Notes: a model not told the origin generated them from the letters alone. Shown: positions 43,001 through 55,916, counted from the first letter of the stretch. The stretch is DNA of 64,000 bases from Sepioteuthis lessoniana (GCA_963585895.1 CAUZXS010004363.1:1-64000), one strand, 5' to 3'. Program-made: numbers and translations.

Positions 43001-44440
43001 TTGTTAGCTTAGTCCATATTTTATCGTCCCGATTCGCATGGATATGATGATAGAGGTTCGTTTCGTTATGTAAGTAGTTTGAAGGAACGTGACTTGACAC
43101 ACGACTGTCACCATAGGTGAAATACATTAGCCACCGTCTATGCTTATGTCCACTCACTGGTCCATGAAAACGCCCCTGAAGTATCAATGAATGCTAACAG
43201 TAATTATTTTTTCCCATATTGAATAATTCAATGATACATTTCTGGTTTCATGTCGGATGTCGTTTTTACAAACTTTTACACAGCTGCAAAGCAAAGCAAA
43301 GTAAAAAAAAAAAAAAAAAATGAAAGTGAAGTTCAAATTCTTCTGCCATACAACCAATATTGGCTTTTGATAATATAATTAATCATATATAAAATTCGAT
43401 AGTCTCATGAACATACTATGCAGGTTCTTGTTCATTGCGAGGACAGCTAATAATGCAGACCACGTGGAAAAAAACTGTGTCCTAGTTGAAAACGTTCTCT
43501 GTCTAGTGGCGTTATTGTGTACTCTTGGTATCCGTTGTAGTTTTTGTTGCTCGAGACGTCTGCATTATTTTAAAGTATCTGACGGAATATTTCCTAGCAT
43601 TCTATTTAATAGTTTTTATTTATTTTCCACTTCCTTTTTCACAAAGGCAGTTTTGACCGAAGGTCCATTTTATTTATTTGCATGGCTAAAATTATCGTCA
43701 ATGTTTTTGATCCATTTATAGACACATGACCCAGATGACATTTGCTGCCATGTAATATATCTGGTGTCGCTTTGGTAAAGAAAAAAAAATTCTCAAAGTG
43801 GCATGGCGACTTTTGTTATTGTGATTCGCTTGGTAAAGGAAACATTTTGATTGATAGCAATTATTATGTGTACAATTTTCAAGTTTTAGAATGTGCATTA
43901 TTAAGAGTGGTATATTATACATTACAACTGTTGGCTTGATTTCATGTCATTTATTTAAAAAAATATTTAACATCAAATTAGCAATCTTATGCTGTAGTCA
44001 ATTTTAATTAACGTAACGGATTTCTGAGCATTTTTTTGGAGAATAGACAGAAAAAACAAAACAAAACAAAACAAAAACCCCAAACCAATCAAAAACAAAA
44101 GCAAAAAAAACAAAAAACAACAACAACAAAAAGCAAAACAAATAAAACTCCCTTAATTCCAAGACGTATGATAGCACAAGAACATCTCATTACATGGACT
44201 ATGCATTTTGTTAACGCCGGTAGTTTTGAGCAAATCGAAAAGCGACTCTAAAACACGCATCATGAAAATTTTGTACAAAGTACTCAATAAACAGTAACTT
44301 AAAACAAGAAAAATGGCGTAGGGGTTAACTTCTTTTGAAAATCTTGATTTGTTTATAAAAAAAATAGCCAAGTTAAGCAAGAAAAATAAGAATTGGGTTT
44401 TAACATCTTTAATTTTTATAGACATTACGATAAATTAACT
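43001..44440. other. Spacer, no gene recognised
   Basis: The 104-residue plus frame at 43407-43721 (start MNILCRFLFI, Cys-rich and hydrophobic) has no recognisable family, no intron signals and no upstream context, so I do not call it a gene. A-runs lie at 43302-43321 and a CAAA-rich stretch at 44050-44140. Confidence 0.4.
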
Positions 44441-44605
44441 TTTTTGCAACATGGGTTACATAATACCAAAATCATCCTTTAAAAAACAGTAGTAGTAATA
44501 TTTAACCAATAGATGAGGGGTTAAAGTAATTTGTACCTTTCCCAAAGGTCTTAGTCCAAAAGTGAACGTAATAACACGACCGTTGTCATAGTCCAGTACG
44601 TTAGG
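44440..44605 (-). repeat. SINE3 copy, diverged
   Basis: Reverse strand: gttattacgttcacttttgg, a ctaagacctttgggaaagg core, then the tail with gattttggtattatgtaacc and catgtt. The head is mostly lost. Confidence 0.7.
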
Positions 44606-44703
44606 CACTTTGGCCACAAGATCACTCACTATTAATATGTTATGAGAAATGATTGAATAGAGGTATATACTTGTGTCTATACATTAATTAAACCGTACAT
44701 GTC

Positions 44704-44870
44704 ACGCGGAAAGCAGCGGTTCTCATCAAATAACTGAAGTTGAGCAGTGATGAGTTTGCTCATTACTTAAATGGGTGACCACTTAGTAACAGAAGTTACT
44801 GTAAGCAACATGAAATATATATGCCAGACTAAGCAAACCTGACGTTCAATGGTCTGGCGGGAAGCGATGC
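44704..44870 (+). repeat. 5S rRNA-like sequence with a short tail (5S-derived SINE or pseudogene)
   Basis: The stretch tctcatcaaataactgaagt, tgagcagtgatgag and cattacttaaatgggtgacc, then agaagttactgtaagcaac, follows the order of a 5S rRNA internal region (CTCGTCTGATCTCGGAAGCT, AAGCAGGGTCGGGC, TAGTACTTGGATGGGAGACC, GGTGCTGTAGGC). Box C (tacttaaatgggtgacc) is best kept. The body of 5S upstream is decayed. The following 50 bp (gccagactaagcaaacc) may be a SINE body. Confidence 0.6.
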
Positions 44871-45404
44871 GTGAACTATATATTTAGTAATTAATGAACA
44901 AATATATAATATATGGAAACGTTCGAAGAAATGTATATACTAAAATTTAAAATGACTCCTTTTTAATTTTGTATATCTAAAAAAAAAAAAAAACGGTTTC
45001 TATATGCAGCGTTCAGAGTTAACGCAACAATTTTCTAACTAGCATATTCTATTTAGTTTTATTTAGTTTTTCTCTGTCCTCTAGATAACGATCTGAGTGA
45101 GTTGCGATTAAAAATGCAATCAAAATTAAGAAGATGAACAAAAATGCTAATAAAAGTTGATAATAATAACAATTATAATTTCCTCGCTAATTTAGGCATA
45201 AAACACGATTAGATCAAATTTAACATTAAAACAATTCACATTACTAATAGTATTTTCAGACACAAGGATTATACAGTGATGAAAATAAACAATTACACAC
45301 CCTAAACACACAGATCTACATAATTATATCCACTTCAAATATTCTTACTCCAAACATCTAATAATAACGAATTTTAAAATCACATCAATAAAATCAATTT
45401 ATTC

Positions 45405-45630
45405 CGGGAGACCGGGGTTCAATCGCAGGTTGAGTCATGCCAAAGACTTTAAAAATGATATTTGATACCTCCTTGCTTAACACTCAGCAATATAAGGTAC
45501 GTATCAAGGGTAAAGTGGAGCAATCCAGGGAAAGGAGTAGCACCCTCCCCTACACCTCGGCGTAGTAGCTATTGAAAAAGGAGCCTTCAGGTCGCCCCCG
45601 ACTACGGTCACCAACTTTACTTTTTACTTA
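45405..45630 (+). repeat. SINE2 copy, 5' truncated at box B
   Basis: Starts near gggagaccggggttcaatcg (box B), then gttgagtcatgccaaagact, tgatacctccttgcttaaca, gggaaaggagtagcaccctc, and the tail tcaggtcgcccccgactacg. Confidence 0.85.
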
Positions 45631-47640
45631 TAACATGCAGATACTAATATAATCAGATTAATAGAGCGATCACAACTCCAATAGATGAACCTCTCCTCAG
45701 TGCTGGAAGAAAAAAAAGTTTAACAATAGAATGATTCAACAACCATAAGCAAAAATTAGCAGGAAATCTTTAAACTAAAATAAAACCCGAATTAAAACAT
45801 TTTTAGAACTGCGAATGCTTATTTGTCTAAGGCTTAAAAATCTTATAAAGCAACCAAATCTTAAATTACAAAGTTATCCGAAATAAACTAGCAAACAATA
45901 CAATTTTGCAAACCGTGAAGTGGGAAAAACAAACAGGTCAAATAATTATTCTAATAGTTCTGTAACTAATAAGACTTAGACTATAATAACAAAAATGTTC
46001 TTTATAATTTAGAATACACTCGTTGTTCTAAGCAATAAATAGAGAAACAACAATTGCGTTTCAATTTTAGAATAAACAACTAAAGACAGGAAATAAAATC
46101 ATTGAACAATGATAACATAACAGCTGAACAATATTTCTATCAAATGGAACACGATTTTAACAGAGAGGCCAACTTTAATGAAATACAGATTCAAAAAATT
46201 AACAATCCTAAAACTCCACGAAAATAGATAAATATTAAATCTGGAAACTCGAACATGAAAAGTAATATAAAGCAAAGAAAACCAATCATAAAACATTACA
46301 TCTTAATCCGACGAAAAACAGTGAAATTTCCAAAATACAATAGACGCGTTTTAAAAATCAATCTTTCAATAAACACTTCCCTGATCATCGTTTGAGACTG
46401 AAATCAGTCGGAATATAGGAAAAATAAGCCTAATTCATTATCAACCAGTTTAAATAGTTTTAATAATTTTAGTGCTAATTTTCAATGGTATGATTGGATT
46501 TGATCGATAGCTTCATATTGCCTCATCTTATGTGATATTTTCATTGGAATTGTGAAGTTAATTTCTGAATTGAACAATTGTCATTGTTTGTTTTGCAATA
46601 CTGAATATGTACAAATTAGATAGAATATTTCAATACATACGAAACTTATTTTAAAGTATTATACATAAATAGTTGTGTTTAAAAGAATTAAAATATTTGA
46701 TTGATTCGTTTTGAAAGATTCATTGACGTTTTAATCAAATACTTTTTTGAAAGATTTCTTTACTGTGTGAAGTATACATATTTTATTTATGTTTGTCTAT
46801 GTTTGTATTTGCCTGAGTATTTTACTTACAGCTGCATAGTCAACTATTTTAATTATGTCTTAAATATATGAACAGCATATTGCATTTTTTATGATTGCAA
46901 CATTTCTTTCAATCACATTTATCTAGATAGATTATTTAAGAATTTTAATGGCTTTCTTTTTTTAAATAAGGATTGACAATTTGTTGGTTTTGTTCAATGA
47001 TTCGTATCAGGAAACCTCAAAATATTTTTCATCATCTCCCCATACTAACATATTTTTAGGAAGATTTCAATACATCAACACCCAACGAAAAATTTCAAAT
47101 CATTTCTTCATTATCTTCTCATATTATATGTTTTAGAAAGATTTCAATACATACGTAAAATGTCAAATATATACGTAATTTTCAAATTATTTCTTCAGTA
47201 CAACATTTAATACAAAAAGTAATCGGCAAAATTAGTATTAAATTAGATTTCTTCAAATCAAACAAGCGCCCAGGAATCGTCAAGATCCCTGGGATCTATA
47301 TATAAAAAATCTTCCGCTAACTTAAAAGATTTTCACCTTAAAACTTTGATTAATTATTATTGCGTTGTTTTTTTCTTCATGAAAATACGCAAAATGTTCA
47401 GATCCAATCATTAAATATTTTCTAAGGCAATTTTAATAATTACAATCTTTTCATTAAGGAAATATTCTGGAGACTGAATTTTTTTTATAAATCATTTCAA
47501 CGAAGAAAATAATTTCGAAAGAAAATGCCAAAAGTAAGTGTAACTCTTCATTACATATAAAATAAATTTACACACATATAAATAAGAATCTGTTCCTGTA
47601 AATCGACTTTAATGCAATCTTTAATTCTTAACAGCACTTA
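45631..47640. other. AT-rich spacer, nothing recognised
   Basis: Two kilobases with no gene, SINE or transposon signature. Short direct reiterations (atttcaatacat at ~46627, 47065 and 47137) may be remnants. Confidence 0.45.
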
Positions 47641-47647
47641 TATAAAT

Positions 47648-47651
47648 ATAC

Positions 47652-47716
<65 letters not shown>
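47648..47716. repeat. (TA)n-(TG)n microsatellite
   Basis: TA run followed by about 20 GT units. Confidence 0.93.
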
Positions 47717-47806
47717 ATGCGTGAAAATCTAGCTAAATTCATTTAGACGATGGATGATTTGTTTTTATCTTTTCATCTTTTCTCTCTCTGCCTCACCTCT
47801 CTCTCT

Positions 47807-47810
<4 letters not shown>

Positions 47811-47861
<51 letters not shown>

Positions 47862-47872
47862 ATATATATAAT
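47811..47872. repeat. (TA)n microsatellite, preceded by a CT-rich stretch
   Basis: Two TA blocks with one phase slip at ~47851. Confidence 0.93.
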
Positions 47873-47954
47873 ATCACTATACATTCGTTCTCCTGATGTC
47901 TATAGATCTTAAAATATGTATGTAGTTTTCTTATATAAAATGAGTAGCTACTAC

Positions 47955-48015
47955 CTACTACTACTACTACTACTAATGATAATGATAATAATAATAATAA
48001 TAACAGTAATAGTAA
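47955..48015. repeat. (CTA)n-(TAA)n microsatellite
   Basis: About 7 CTA units then GATAAT/TAA units. Confidence 0.85.
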
Positions 48016-48051
48016 TAATGAAGAATGTCTTTTTACTAACATTCATCAAAG

Positions 48052-48172
48052 ATATATATATATATATAATATATATATATATATATAATATATATATAAT
48101 TGTGTGTGTGTGTGTGTGTCTATGTGTGTGTGCGTGAGTGTGTGTGTGTGTGTGCGTGCTGTGTGTGTGTGT

Positions 48173-48218
<46 letters not shown>
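48052..48218. repeat. (TA)n-(TG)n compound microsatellite
   Basis: Interrupted TA blocks (48052-48101) then irregular GT blocks to 48218. Confidence 0.93.
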
Positions 48219-48220
<2 letters not shown>

Positions 48221-48342
48221 CATAAACTTAGATAAATACACTCCATGTATATACATATACATATGATAGTCATAGTCAATTTCTACACACTTATCAACAC
48301 CCCATATATATATATTTTTTGTATACATATGATGGTTGCAGG

Positions 48343-48412
<70 letters not shown>

Positions 48413-48430
48413 ATATATATATATATATAC
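48343..48430. repeat. (TA)n microsatellite
   Basis: About 43 TA units with one C interruption near 48411. Confidence 0.95.
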
Positions 48431-49913
48431 AATTTATGTCTCAGAATATTCTACTAAAACAGATGGGCAAACTGAATAAAGATAGAATCCTTACAGAATT
48501 CGCTCGTATCCGTTAATTTATAAGGTATTTTAAGAATCTTTTAGAATAAAACATGAATATAACATCATTATTTATCATATTTTATTCTGATAAGAATTAT
48601 TGAAAATGATACTTTCATATATCTTTTAAAGAAAAAGTATACGTATTTCTGAAATACACTTTCATTCAAATTATTGCTCAAAATTTGATAATCTTTTATC
48701 TAGATAATTTTGATCTCCGCCCCCGACACACAAAGAATTGGAATTATTTATGAATCTTTCACAAAAATCGATAATCAATTATATATTATCGCATTAAGAA
48801 TTATTTCATGGCCTGTCATTTTCCTCTCAGGCAAAAGTAGTCGGTGTTCGAATCTTGATAAAAATCCAACCACTTCTTATTTGGAAGATTAGCATCACAC
48901 AATCTTCCGGTATTTCCCCTTATTCATTATATTTTCATACTAAACTTAGTTAAATATTAATAATAGATTTTTATAATTAGTGAATACAGAAATACTTAGT
49001 AATTGCTGATGCTTTTAAGTTTATCAACTAATATTTGATTAATCGGTAAACTTAAAACGTTTCAGCAACAAATAAATACAAATGAATTAAGAAAAAAATA
49101 CATATGAATTAAGAAAAAACAAAGAAACAAAAAACAAATAAATTAAGAAAAAAAAAAACAAACAACAAATAAATCAAGAAAAAGACATTTTTTTTTCAAG
49201 ACGTCTATTATTTGTTTTTTCAATTTATAAAGTTTATGTTAAACCAAGTTAAAATATCTATTTCAATACAATAAGTATTATGTCATTTTTTATGTCATTT
49301 TTTATGTCATTTTTTTAACGAAAATTAAATGAAAACAAAAATTACGAAAAGAACAAAACATTATTCAATTTTCTAGCATTTGATAAGCAGGTATTACACA
49401 TCGATTCGAACTGAATTGTCCATACATAAATTACGCAAAAAGGAGTACAACAAAAGTTAACAAAAATAAGTTTGATTATTTCCCTTCAGCCAATATTTAG
49501 CTAAATGATAATAAAAGATTTTAAAGAATATGAATAATATCTACAGACATGACAATCCTGTTATATAAACACATCCATGTTAAAGAATCTGAAAAACTTT
49601 TAAAAATATAAGTCCTAGAAATAGAAATTACAAGAATGTGATATTTAAATACAACCGTTATATTCCAGTAGTAATGGGAGCACTTGGAATGATTAAAGAG
49701 AATACTGATATAGACATTCAGAAAATTCTAGAAAATTTATCTCTATCTGAAATATAAATTATTGTGTTAATGAGCACTGCTCACTTAGAAAAACTTTCTC
49801 AACCTGATATGCTCATTAACTTCATGTGAAAAACCTTCATTTACCTCAGGTCTCAGGTGAATGTCTCGGTAGATAAGTGTAACAAACAGTAAATTAATTA
49901 AGGACTATCACCA
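48431..49913. other. AT-rich spacer, nothing recognised
   Basis: No signature apart from A-rich reiterations at 49085-49190 (aaataaattaagaaaaa). Confidence 0.45.
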
Positions 49914-49942
49914 CTACCACCACCACCACCACCACCACCACC

Positions 49943-52942
49943 ATAAAGTGTTTGAAAATGTACAAAATATCCGACAAAGTCATAAAATTCATTATGAATG
50001 CGATGGAAAACTGGAGTGTGGCATTGACAGCAGTGGGACAAACCGTAACAAAGGCGAAAATCCAAAGAGGCCTCTTCTAGAGATACTTACTCTCGTCACA
50101 GGAGATCATTATAGAAATAATGTCACTCAGCAACGTAGGGGGGGGGGGCTTCAAATTTACAAAATCACTTGACATTAAGTACATTATATACAAGGATTAT
50201 ATGAAGGTATTTACAAAAAAATGAAAAAGAAGTGGTGACTTTGATTCTAACAATAAGAATATACAGCTAGGATATAGGAATGTAATTTGACATGTATTAA
50301 GCTGATAATGAAAAGAGAAAAAAGAGAAACAATGGAAGAAATAGAACTATCAAATTGGGGAAGCATTGGAACGCTTGCAGATAAAGAAAACAATAATAAC
50401 TTGAAGCAGACACCATCAAACAAACGCAAATGAAGAAAACAATAATAACTTGAAGCAGACACCATCAAACAAACGCAAATGAAGAAAACAATAATAACTT
50501 GAAGCAGACACCATCAAACAAACGCAAATGAAGAAAACAATAATAACTTGAAGCAGACACCATCAAACAAACGCAAATGAAGAAAACAATAATAACTTGA
50601 AGCAGACACCATCAAACAAACGCAAATGAAGAAAACAATAATAACTTGAAGCAGACACCATCAAACAAACGCAAATGAAGAAAACAATAATAACTTGAAG
50701 CAGACACCATCAAACAAACGCAAATGAAGAAAACAATAATAACTTGAAGCAGACACCATCAAACAAACGCAAATGAAGAAAACAATAATACCTTGAAGCA
50801 GACACCATCAAACAAACGCAAATGAAGAAAACAATAATAACTTGAAGCAGACACCATCAAACAAACGCAAATGAAGAAAACAATAATAACTTGAAGCAGA
50901 CACCATCAAACAAACGCAAATGAAGAAAACAATAATAACTTGAAGCAGACACCATCAAACAAACGCAAATGAAGAAAACAATAATAACTTGAAGCAGACA
51001 CCATCAAACAAACGCAAATGAAGAAAACAGTAATAACTTGAAGCAGACACCATCAAACAAATGCAAATGAAGAAAACAGTAATAACTTGAAGCAGACACC
51101 ATCAAACAAACGCAAATGAAGAAAACAATAATAACTTGAAGCAGACACCATCAAACAAACGCAAATGAAGAAAACAGTAATAACTTGAAGCAGACACCAC
51201 CAAACAAACGCAAATGAAGAAAACAGTAATAACTTGAAGCAGACACCATCAAACAAACGCAAATGAAGAAAACAATAATAACTTGAAGCAGACACCATCA
51301 AACAAACGCAAATGAAGAAAACAGTAATAACTTGAAGCAGACACCATCAAACAAACGCAAATGAAGAAAACAATAATAACTTGAAGCAGACACCATCAGA
51401 CAAACGCAAATGAAGAAAACAATAATAACTTGAAGCAGACACCATCAGACAAACGCAAATGAAGAAAACAATAATAACTTGAAGCAGACACCATCAGACA
51501 ACCGCAAATGAAGAAAACAATAATAACTTGAAGCAGACACCATCAGACAACCGCAAATGAAGAAAACAATAATAACTTGAAGCAGACACCATCAAACAAA
51601 CGCAAATGAAGAAAACAATAATAACTTGAAGCAGACACCATCAAACAAACGCAAATGAAGAAAACAATAATAACTTGAAGCAGACACCATCAAACAAACG
51701 CAAATGAAGAAAACAATAATAACTTGAAGCAGACTTGTAGATACTTCTCGAAACCAGACTCTGTTGCAGAAATTTCGTCAAAAGACTAAGCAACTGGGCT
51801 GTTCTCCTTGTAAGACGCTCAGGACTAAAATTGACAAGGGAGGAACTAAGACAAACGGAACAAATGATAAAAAAGTTTATGACAATTGATTAAATGTCAC
51901 ATCCTAGAGATGACATAGAAAAGAAAAGGAAGAAGAGGACTCGCCAGCATTCAGGATTGAGTTTATGCATCAATACGAAGATTTGTGGCTTACATTAAAA
52001 AGAACAAAGATTAATTACAGCAGCCAGTAACAGCACTGACAGCATAAGTACAGATAGAAATGCAATAAAAACTATGAAAGAGAATTGGGAAGAAAACAAC
52101 TGTATGGATATTTAAAACGAAAAACTGGTGAGATTGCACAAGAGAAGACGTGGACATGGTTACGAAAGAGAAATCTTGAGAGAAACTTAATCTCTTCTAA
52201 TAGCAGCACAAAACAACGTCATAAGGACCAATCATGCTAAAGCGAAAATCAATTATACGCATCAAAATTGCAAATGTAGATTATGCAGAGAAAGAGATGA
52301 AACGATTAATTACACAGTAAGGGAATGTAGCAAAATAGCACAAAGAGTACAAGACTAGGCACGACTAGGTGGGAAAGGTGATCAATTAGGAAATGTGCAA
52401 GCGATTGAATTTTAACCATACTACCAAATGGTATATGCACAAATCAAAATTTATGCAAGAAAACGATACCCACAAAATTATCTTGGATTTTAAGATACAG
52501 ATAGATCCCCTAATCGTGGCCAGAAGACTAGAACTAGAACAAGAAAGAAATAAAAAAAGGACTTTCTGTCTAGTAGATTTTGCCGTTTAAGTGGGTCAGC
52601 GAGTAAAAAACAAGCAAAAAGACAAAAACAACAACAAAAAAACAAAAACAAAAACAAAATGAAAAGATAGACAAACAGATAGACCCTGCAAGAGGATTAA
52701 GAAAGCTGTAGAACATGAAGGTGACGGTAGTACCAATTGTTACTGGTTCACTTGAAACGGTTCCCAAAGACTTGAAAAAGGGGCGGGGAGAAATTAGAGA
52801 TTAGAGGAAGAATCGAGAATATTTAGATTTCATGAATGTTGAGATTGGCTAGAATACTGAAAAGAGTCCTGGTGACTCACTCAGACCCCAGTGAAAGATC
52901 ACCAGCTAACGCTGGTGCGAAAAACTCATAAGGAGTAAAATA
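49943..52942 (+). pseudogene. RLE-LINE copy 12, with RT remnants and a 49-bp array
   Basis: Follows a (CAC)n tract (49914-49942). RT text: KCLKMYKISDKVIKFIMNAM, ENWSVALTAVGQ, KAKIQRGLF (family: VNIRRGIFQGDSLSPLLF), with a damaged active site reading KDY at ~50195-50205 (family MDD). The frame then reaches EADTIKQTQMK, which is amplified as a 49-bp array (50383-51736). After the array: LLETRLCCRNFVKRLSNWAV, LVRRSG, SLLIAAQNNVIRTNHAKAKI, the knuckle CRLCRERDETINYTVREC (complete CX2CX8HX4C positions except H replaced by Y), and a degraded RLE/carboxyl end to ataaggagtaaaata at 52940. Many stops and frameshifts. Confidence 0.88.
50383..51736 (+). repeat. 49-bp minisatellite inside LINE copy 12
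   Basis: About 27 units of 49 bp with few substitutions; for example ttgaagcagac starts at 50401 and again at 50450. Unit parts: acttgaagcagacaccatca, aacaaacgcaaatgaagaaa, acaataat. The unit corresponds to the LINE codons for EADTIKQTQMK. 49 is not a multiple of 3, so the frame rotates from unit to unit. Variants (acagtaat; catcagacaaacg; caaccgc) are clustered at 51040-51560, suggesting local homogenisation. Confidence 0.95.
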
Positions 52943-53071
52943 GTGTTGTTCACATATTGCTCAAATTACTCCTAACTAACTGAATCAGCCAAGACCCATT
53001 TGTAAATTCTTATGTTTAGTATCAAGTGTGTATCAAGAATCCTGCAGTGAATAAACCTGTATGATTTCAAA

Positions 53072-53202
<131 letters not shown>

Positions 53203-53364
53203 TATTATTTATATTGATTGCGCAAGAACATTTGTTTGATCATTCGTGTATATTGCTGAAGTCAATTGTAAGCAAGATTTTGTACTGCGGCATGTTGTCT
53301 AGAATGAAATATTGAATAAAACCCATTTAATTTGCATCCAACATAATTGTATACATTTACCAAA

Positions 53365-53410
53365 CATTTCCCCCACAGGCAGGATGCGACACAAGGTCAA
53401 TCTTTTAAAG
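53365..53410 (-). repeat. SINE1-type tail fragment
   Basis: Reverse strand reads gattgaccttgtgtcgcatc, ctgcctgtggggg, the shared SINE1 3' end. Only the tail remains. Confidence 0.65.
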
Positions 53411-53600
53411 GAGTGTTGCTGATTTGAACATAATGGTGAGACGAAATTATTAAGAAGTTAACTTTTCTTCTCTCTGTATATCAAATATCTTCAAGAAGGA
53501 AAGAAAGATTTTTTTTTACTAATTCTTCTGTAATTTTTATTTATTGCTCTTCCCTCCTTTAACACAAGCTGTGATCAGAGCAATATGAAATTCAAAATAT
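53411..53600 (+). repeat. Unclassified dispersed repeat, copy 1
   Basis: Shares ctgatttgaacataatggt, agacgaaattattaa, atatcttcaag, ttactaatt and ctcttccctcctttaacac with 57545-57715 in the same orientation (about 170 bp). No coding capacity and no tRNA-like boxes. Confidence 0.75.
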
Positions 53601-53701
53601 CTAATTCTATTTTAGAGTCAAAGATCACCGAAATTTAAGAATATCTACTATAAATATCTAATGTACAGTAAAATTTTGTAAAATTAAAGGATGAAACTGA
53701 T

Positions 53702-53703
<2 letters not shown>

Positions 53704-53787
<84 letters not shown>
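53704..53787. repeat. (CA)n microsatellite
   Basis: About 42 CA units followed by a short (TTTA)n. Confidence 0.95.
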
Positions 53788-53788
<1 letters not shown>

Positions 53789-53799
53789 TTATTTATTTA

Positions 53800-54060
53800 T
53801 TTATTCGATTCTTTTGAAAACCTATTAGAATGGTATCCTCCAAAGTGCAGGTTTAGAAATATCTTATGAAACTTAATAGGTTTTTTTGTAGGGATTTTAA
53901 ACAAAAAGTGGGTTAAATGTTTGGATGATACGCTTCTTTTAGTGCTACAATGAGAAATATTCTGACAACAAATTTTGATGAAAGTTTCACTTAAGTAAAA
54001 TTTAGGAATTAAAGAACACATCGGAGAAAGGGCATCAAAATAAACCTATGTGAATATACC
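53800..54060. other. Spacer, nothing recognised
   Basis: The 74-residue minus frame at 53797-54021 is not recognised. Confidence 0.35.

Positions 54061-54062
<2 letters not shown>

Positions 54063-54147
<85 letters not shown>
54063..54147. repeat. (TG)n-(GA)n microsatellite
   Basis: GT units with a central GCGCGC, then about 9 GA units. Confidence 0.93.
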
Positions 54148-54370
54148 TAGTATGTTTCATGTAATCAATCCTCTTGAGTATATATAATCAGTCAATTATT
54201 GAAATGAATTAAAAGGCGAAATTATAAGTCAGTTGGCTGACAGACAATAGAAAAATGGCAAAATCTAAATTCTTCAAAATAAGATAAAAAACAAAGAAAC
54301 TTAATTTTTGTGTAAATATTTTAGACGCAAAATTATTTTGATAACCCGATTTATTCGGTGCAGTGTCCTC

Positions 54371-55686
54371 ATCTTGGTTGTTAAAATCTGTTGGGGCAAC
54401 TTCTTGGTTATTATCGTCTTTGGAAGCAACATCTTGTTATAATCTGTGGAGGTGACATTTTGATCTATATTTTCTGTGGAATCAACATATTGGTTATTAT
54501 AATCTGTGGAAGTAACATATTGGTTGTTATAGTTTATGGAATTGACATATTAGTTGTTATGATCTGTGGAAGTGACATTGGTTGTTGTAGTCTATGGAAG
54601 TGACATATTGGTTGTTAAAATCTGAGGAAGTGACATTTTAGCTGTTATAATCTGTGGATGTGACATATTGGTTGTTAAAATCTGTGGATGTGACATATTA
54701 GCTGTTATGATCTGTGGAAGTGACATATTGGTTGTTATAGTCTGTGAAAGTGACATATTGGTTGTTAAAATCTGTGGAAGTGACATTTTAGCTGTTATAA
54801 TCTGTGGAAGTGATGTAGTGGTTGTTATAGTCTGTGGAAGTGACATATTAGCTGTTATAATCTGTGGAAGTGACATATTAATTGTTAAAATCTGTGGAAG
54901 TGACATATTGGTTGTTAAAATCTGTGGAAGTGACATATTGGTTGTTATAGTCTGTGGAAGTAACATATTGGTTGTTATAGTCTGTGGAAGTGACATATTG
55001 GTTGTTATAGTCTGTGGAAGTAACATATTGGTTGTTATAGTCTGTGGAAGTGACATATTGGTTGTTAAAATCTGTGGAAGTGACATATTGGTTGTTAAAA
55101 TCTGTGGATGTGACATATTGCTTGTTATAGTCTGTGGAAGTGACATATTGGTTGTTATAGTCTGTGGAAGTGACATATTGGTTGTTATAGTCTGTGGAAG
55201 TGACATATTGGTTGTTATAGTCTGTGGAAGTGACATATTGGTTGTTAAAATCTGTGGATGTGACATATTGGTTGTTATAGTCTGTGGAAGTGACATATTG
55301 GTTGTTATAGTCTGTGGAAGTGACATATTGGTTATTATAGTCTGTGGAAGTGACTTATTGGTTGTTAAAATCTGTGGAAGTGACATATTGGTTGTTAAAA
55401 TCTGTGGAAGTGACATATTGGTTGTTAAAATCTGTGGAAGTGACATTTTAGCTGTTATAATCTGTGGAAGTGATATATTGGTTGTTATAGTCTGTGGAAG
55501 TGACATATTAGCTGTTATAATCTGTGGAAGTGACATATTGGATGTTAAAATCTGTGGAAGTGACATATTGGTTGTTAAAATCTGTGGAAGTGACATTTTC
55601 GCTGTTATAATCTGTGGAAGTGACATATTGGTTGTTAAAATCTGTGGATGTGACATATTGGTTGTTATAGTCTGTGGAGGCGACTT
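54371..55686 (+). repeat. 30-bp minisatellite, ~44 units
   Basis: Unit consensus tgacatattggttgttatag then tctgtggaag (30 bp). The first five units have small indels; from 54600 on the phase is perfect. The main variants differ in the middle ten bases (gttgttatag, gttgttaaaa, gctgttataa). Because the unit is ten codons and contains no stop in one frame of each strand, frames of 344 codons (plus, GSDILVVIVC repeat) and 354 codons (minus, MSLPQTITTN repeat) are open over the whole array. I regard both as by-products. Confidence 0.92.
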
Positions 55687-55689
55687 CTC

Positions 55690-55910
55690 ATGGATGAATT
55701 AACTAAAAAGAAGGATAAGTATAAGGCACAAACTCAGCATAATACAAGCATTATAACTTAGCAGATTAAAAATAAAATAAAGGTTTCTATCAAAAATCAA
55801 ATAAAGGTTTCTATAAGAAATTTTCTGTGTATGAAAAAGTGAGTATTTATCTGTATTTGATAACATTGTAGTTATATGTGTATTATAATTTTAACTATAT
55901 AGATTTCTTG
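55690..55910. other. Spacer, nothing recognised
   Basis: Contains a local direct repeat aaataaaggtttctat at ~55774 and ~55798. Confidence 0.4.
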
Positions 55911-55916
55911 TAAATT

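Noticed and set aside
43407-43721. 104-codon Cys-rich frame
   Set aside because: No recognisable family, no neighbouring exons or splice signals. Its length is unremarkable for AT-rich DNA of this size.
43716-43939. Short frames of 65-70 codons on both strands
   Set aside because: Overlapping frames on opposite strands with no homology. Typical chance frames.
50383-51736. CRISPR array suggested by regular 49-bp spacing
   Set aside because: The entire unit is conserved with no variable spacers, and it matches LINE coding sequence in a eukaryotic setting.
54592-55702. Long open frames of 354 (minus) and 344 (plus) codons made of decapeptide repeats
   Set aside because: Both strands are open at once because a 30-bp unit without stops is tandemly repeated. 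There is no non-repetitive domain, signal peptide or splice context, and the same frames break where the units carry indels.
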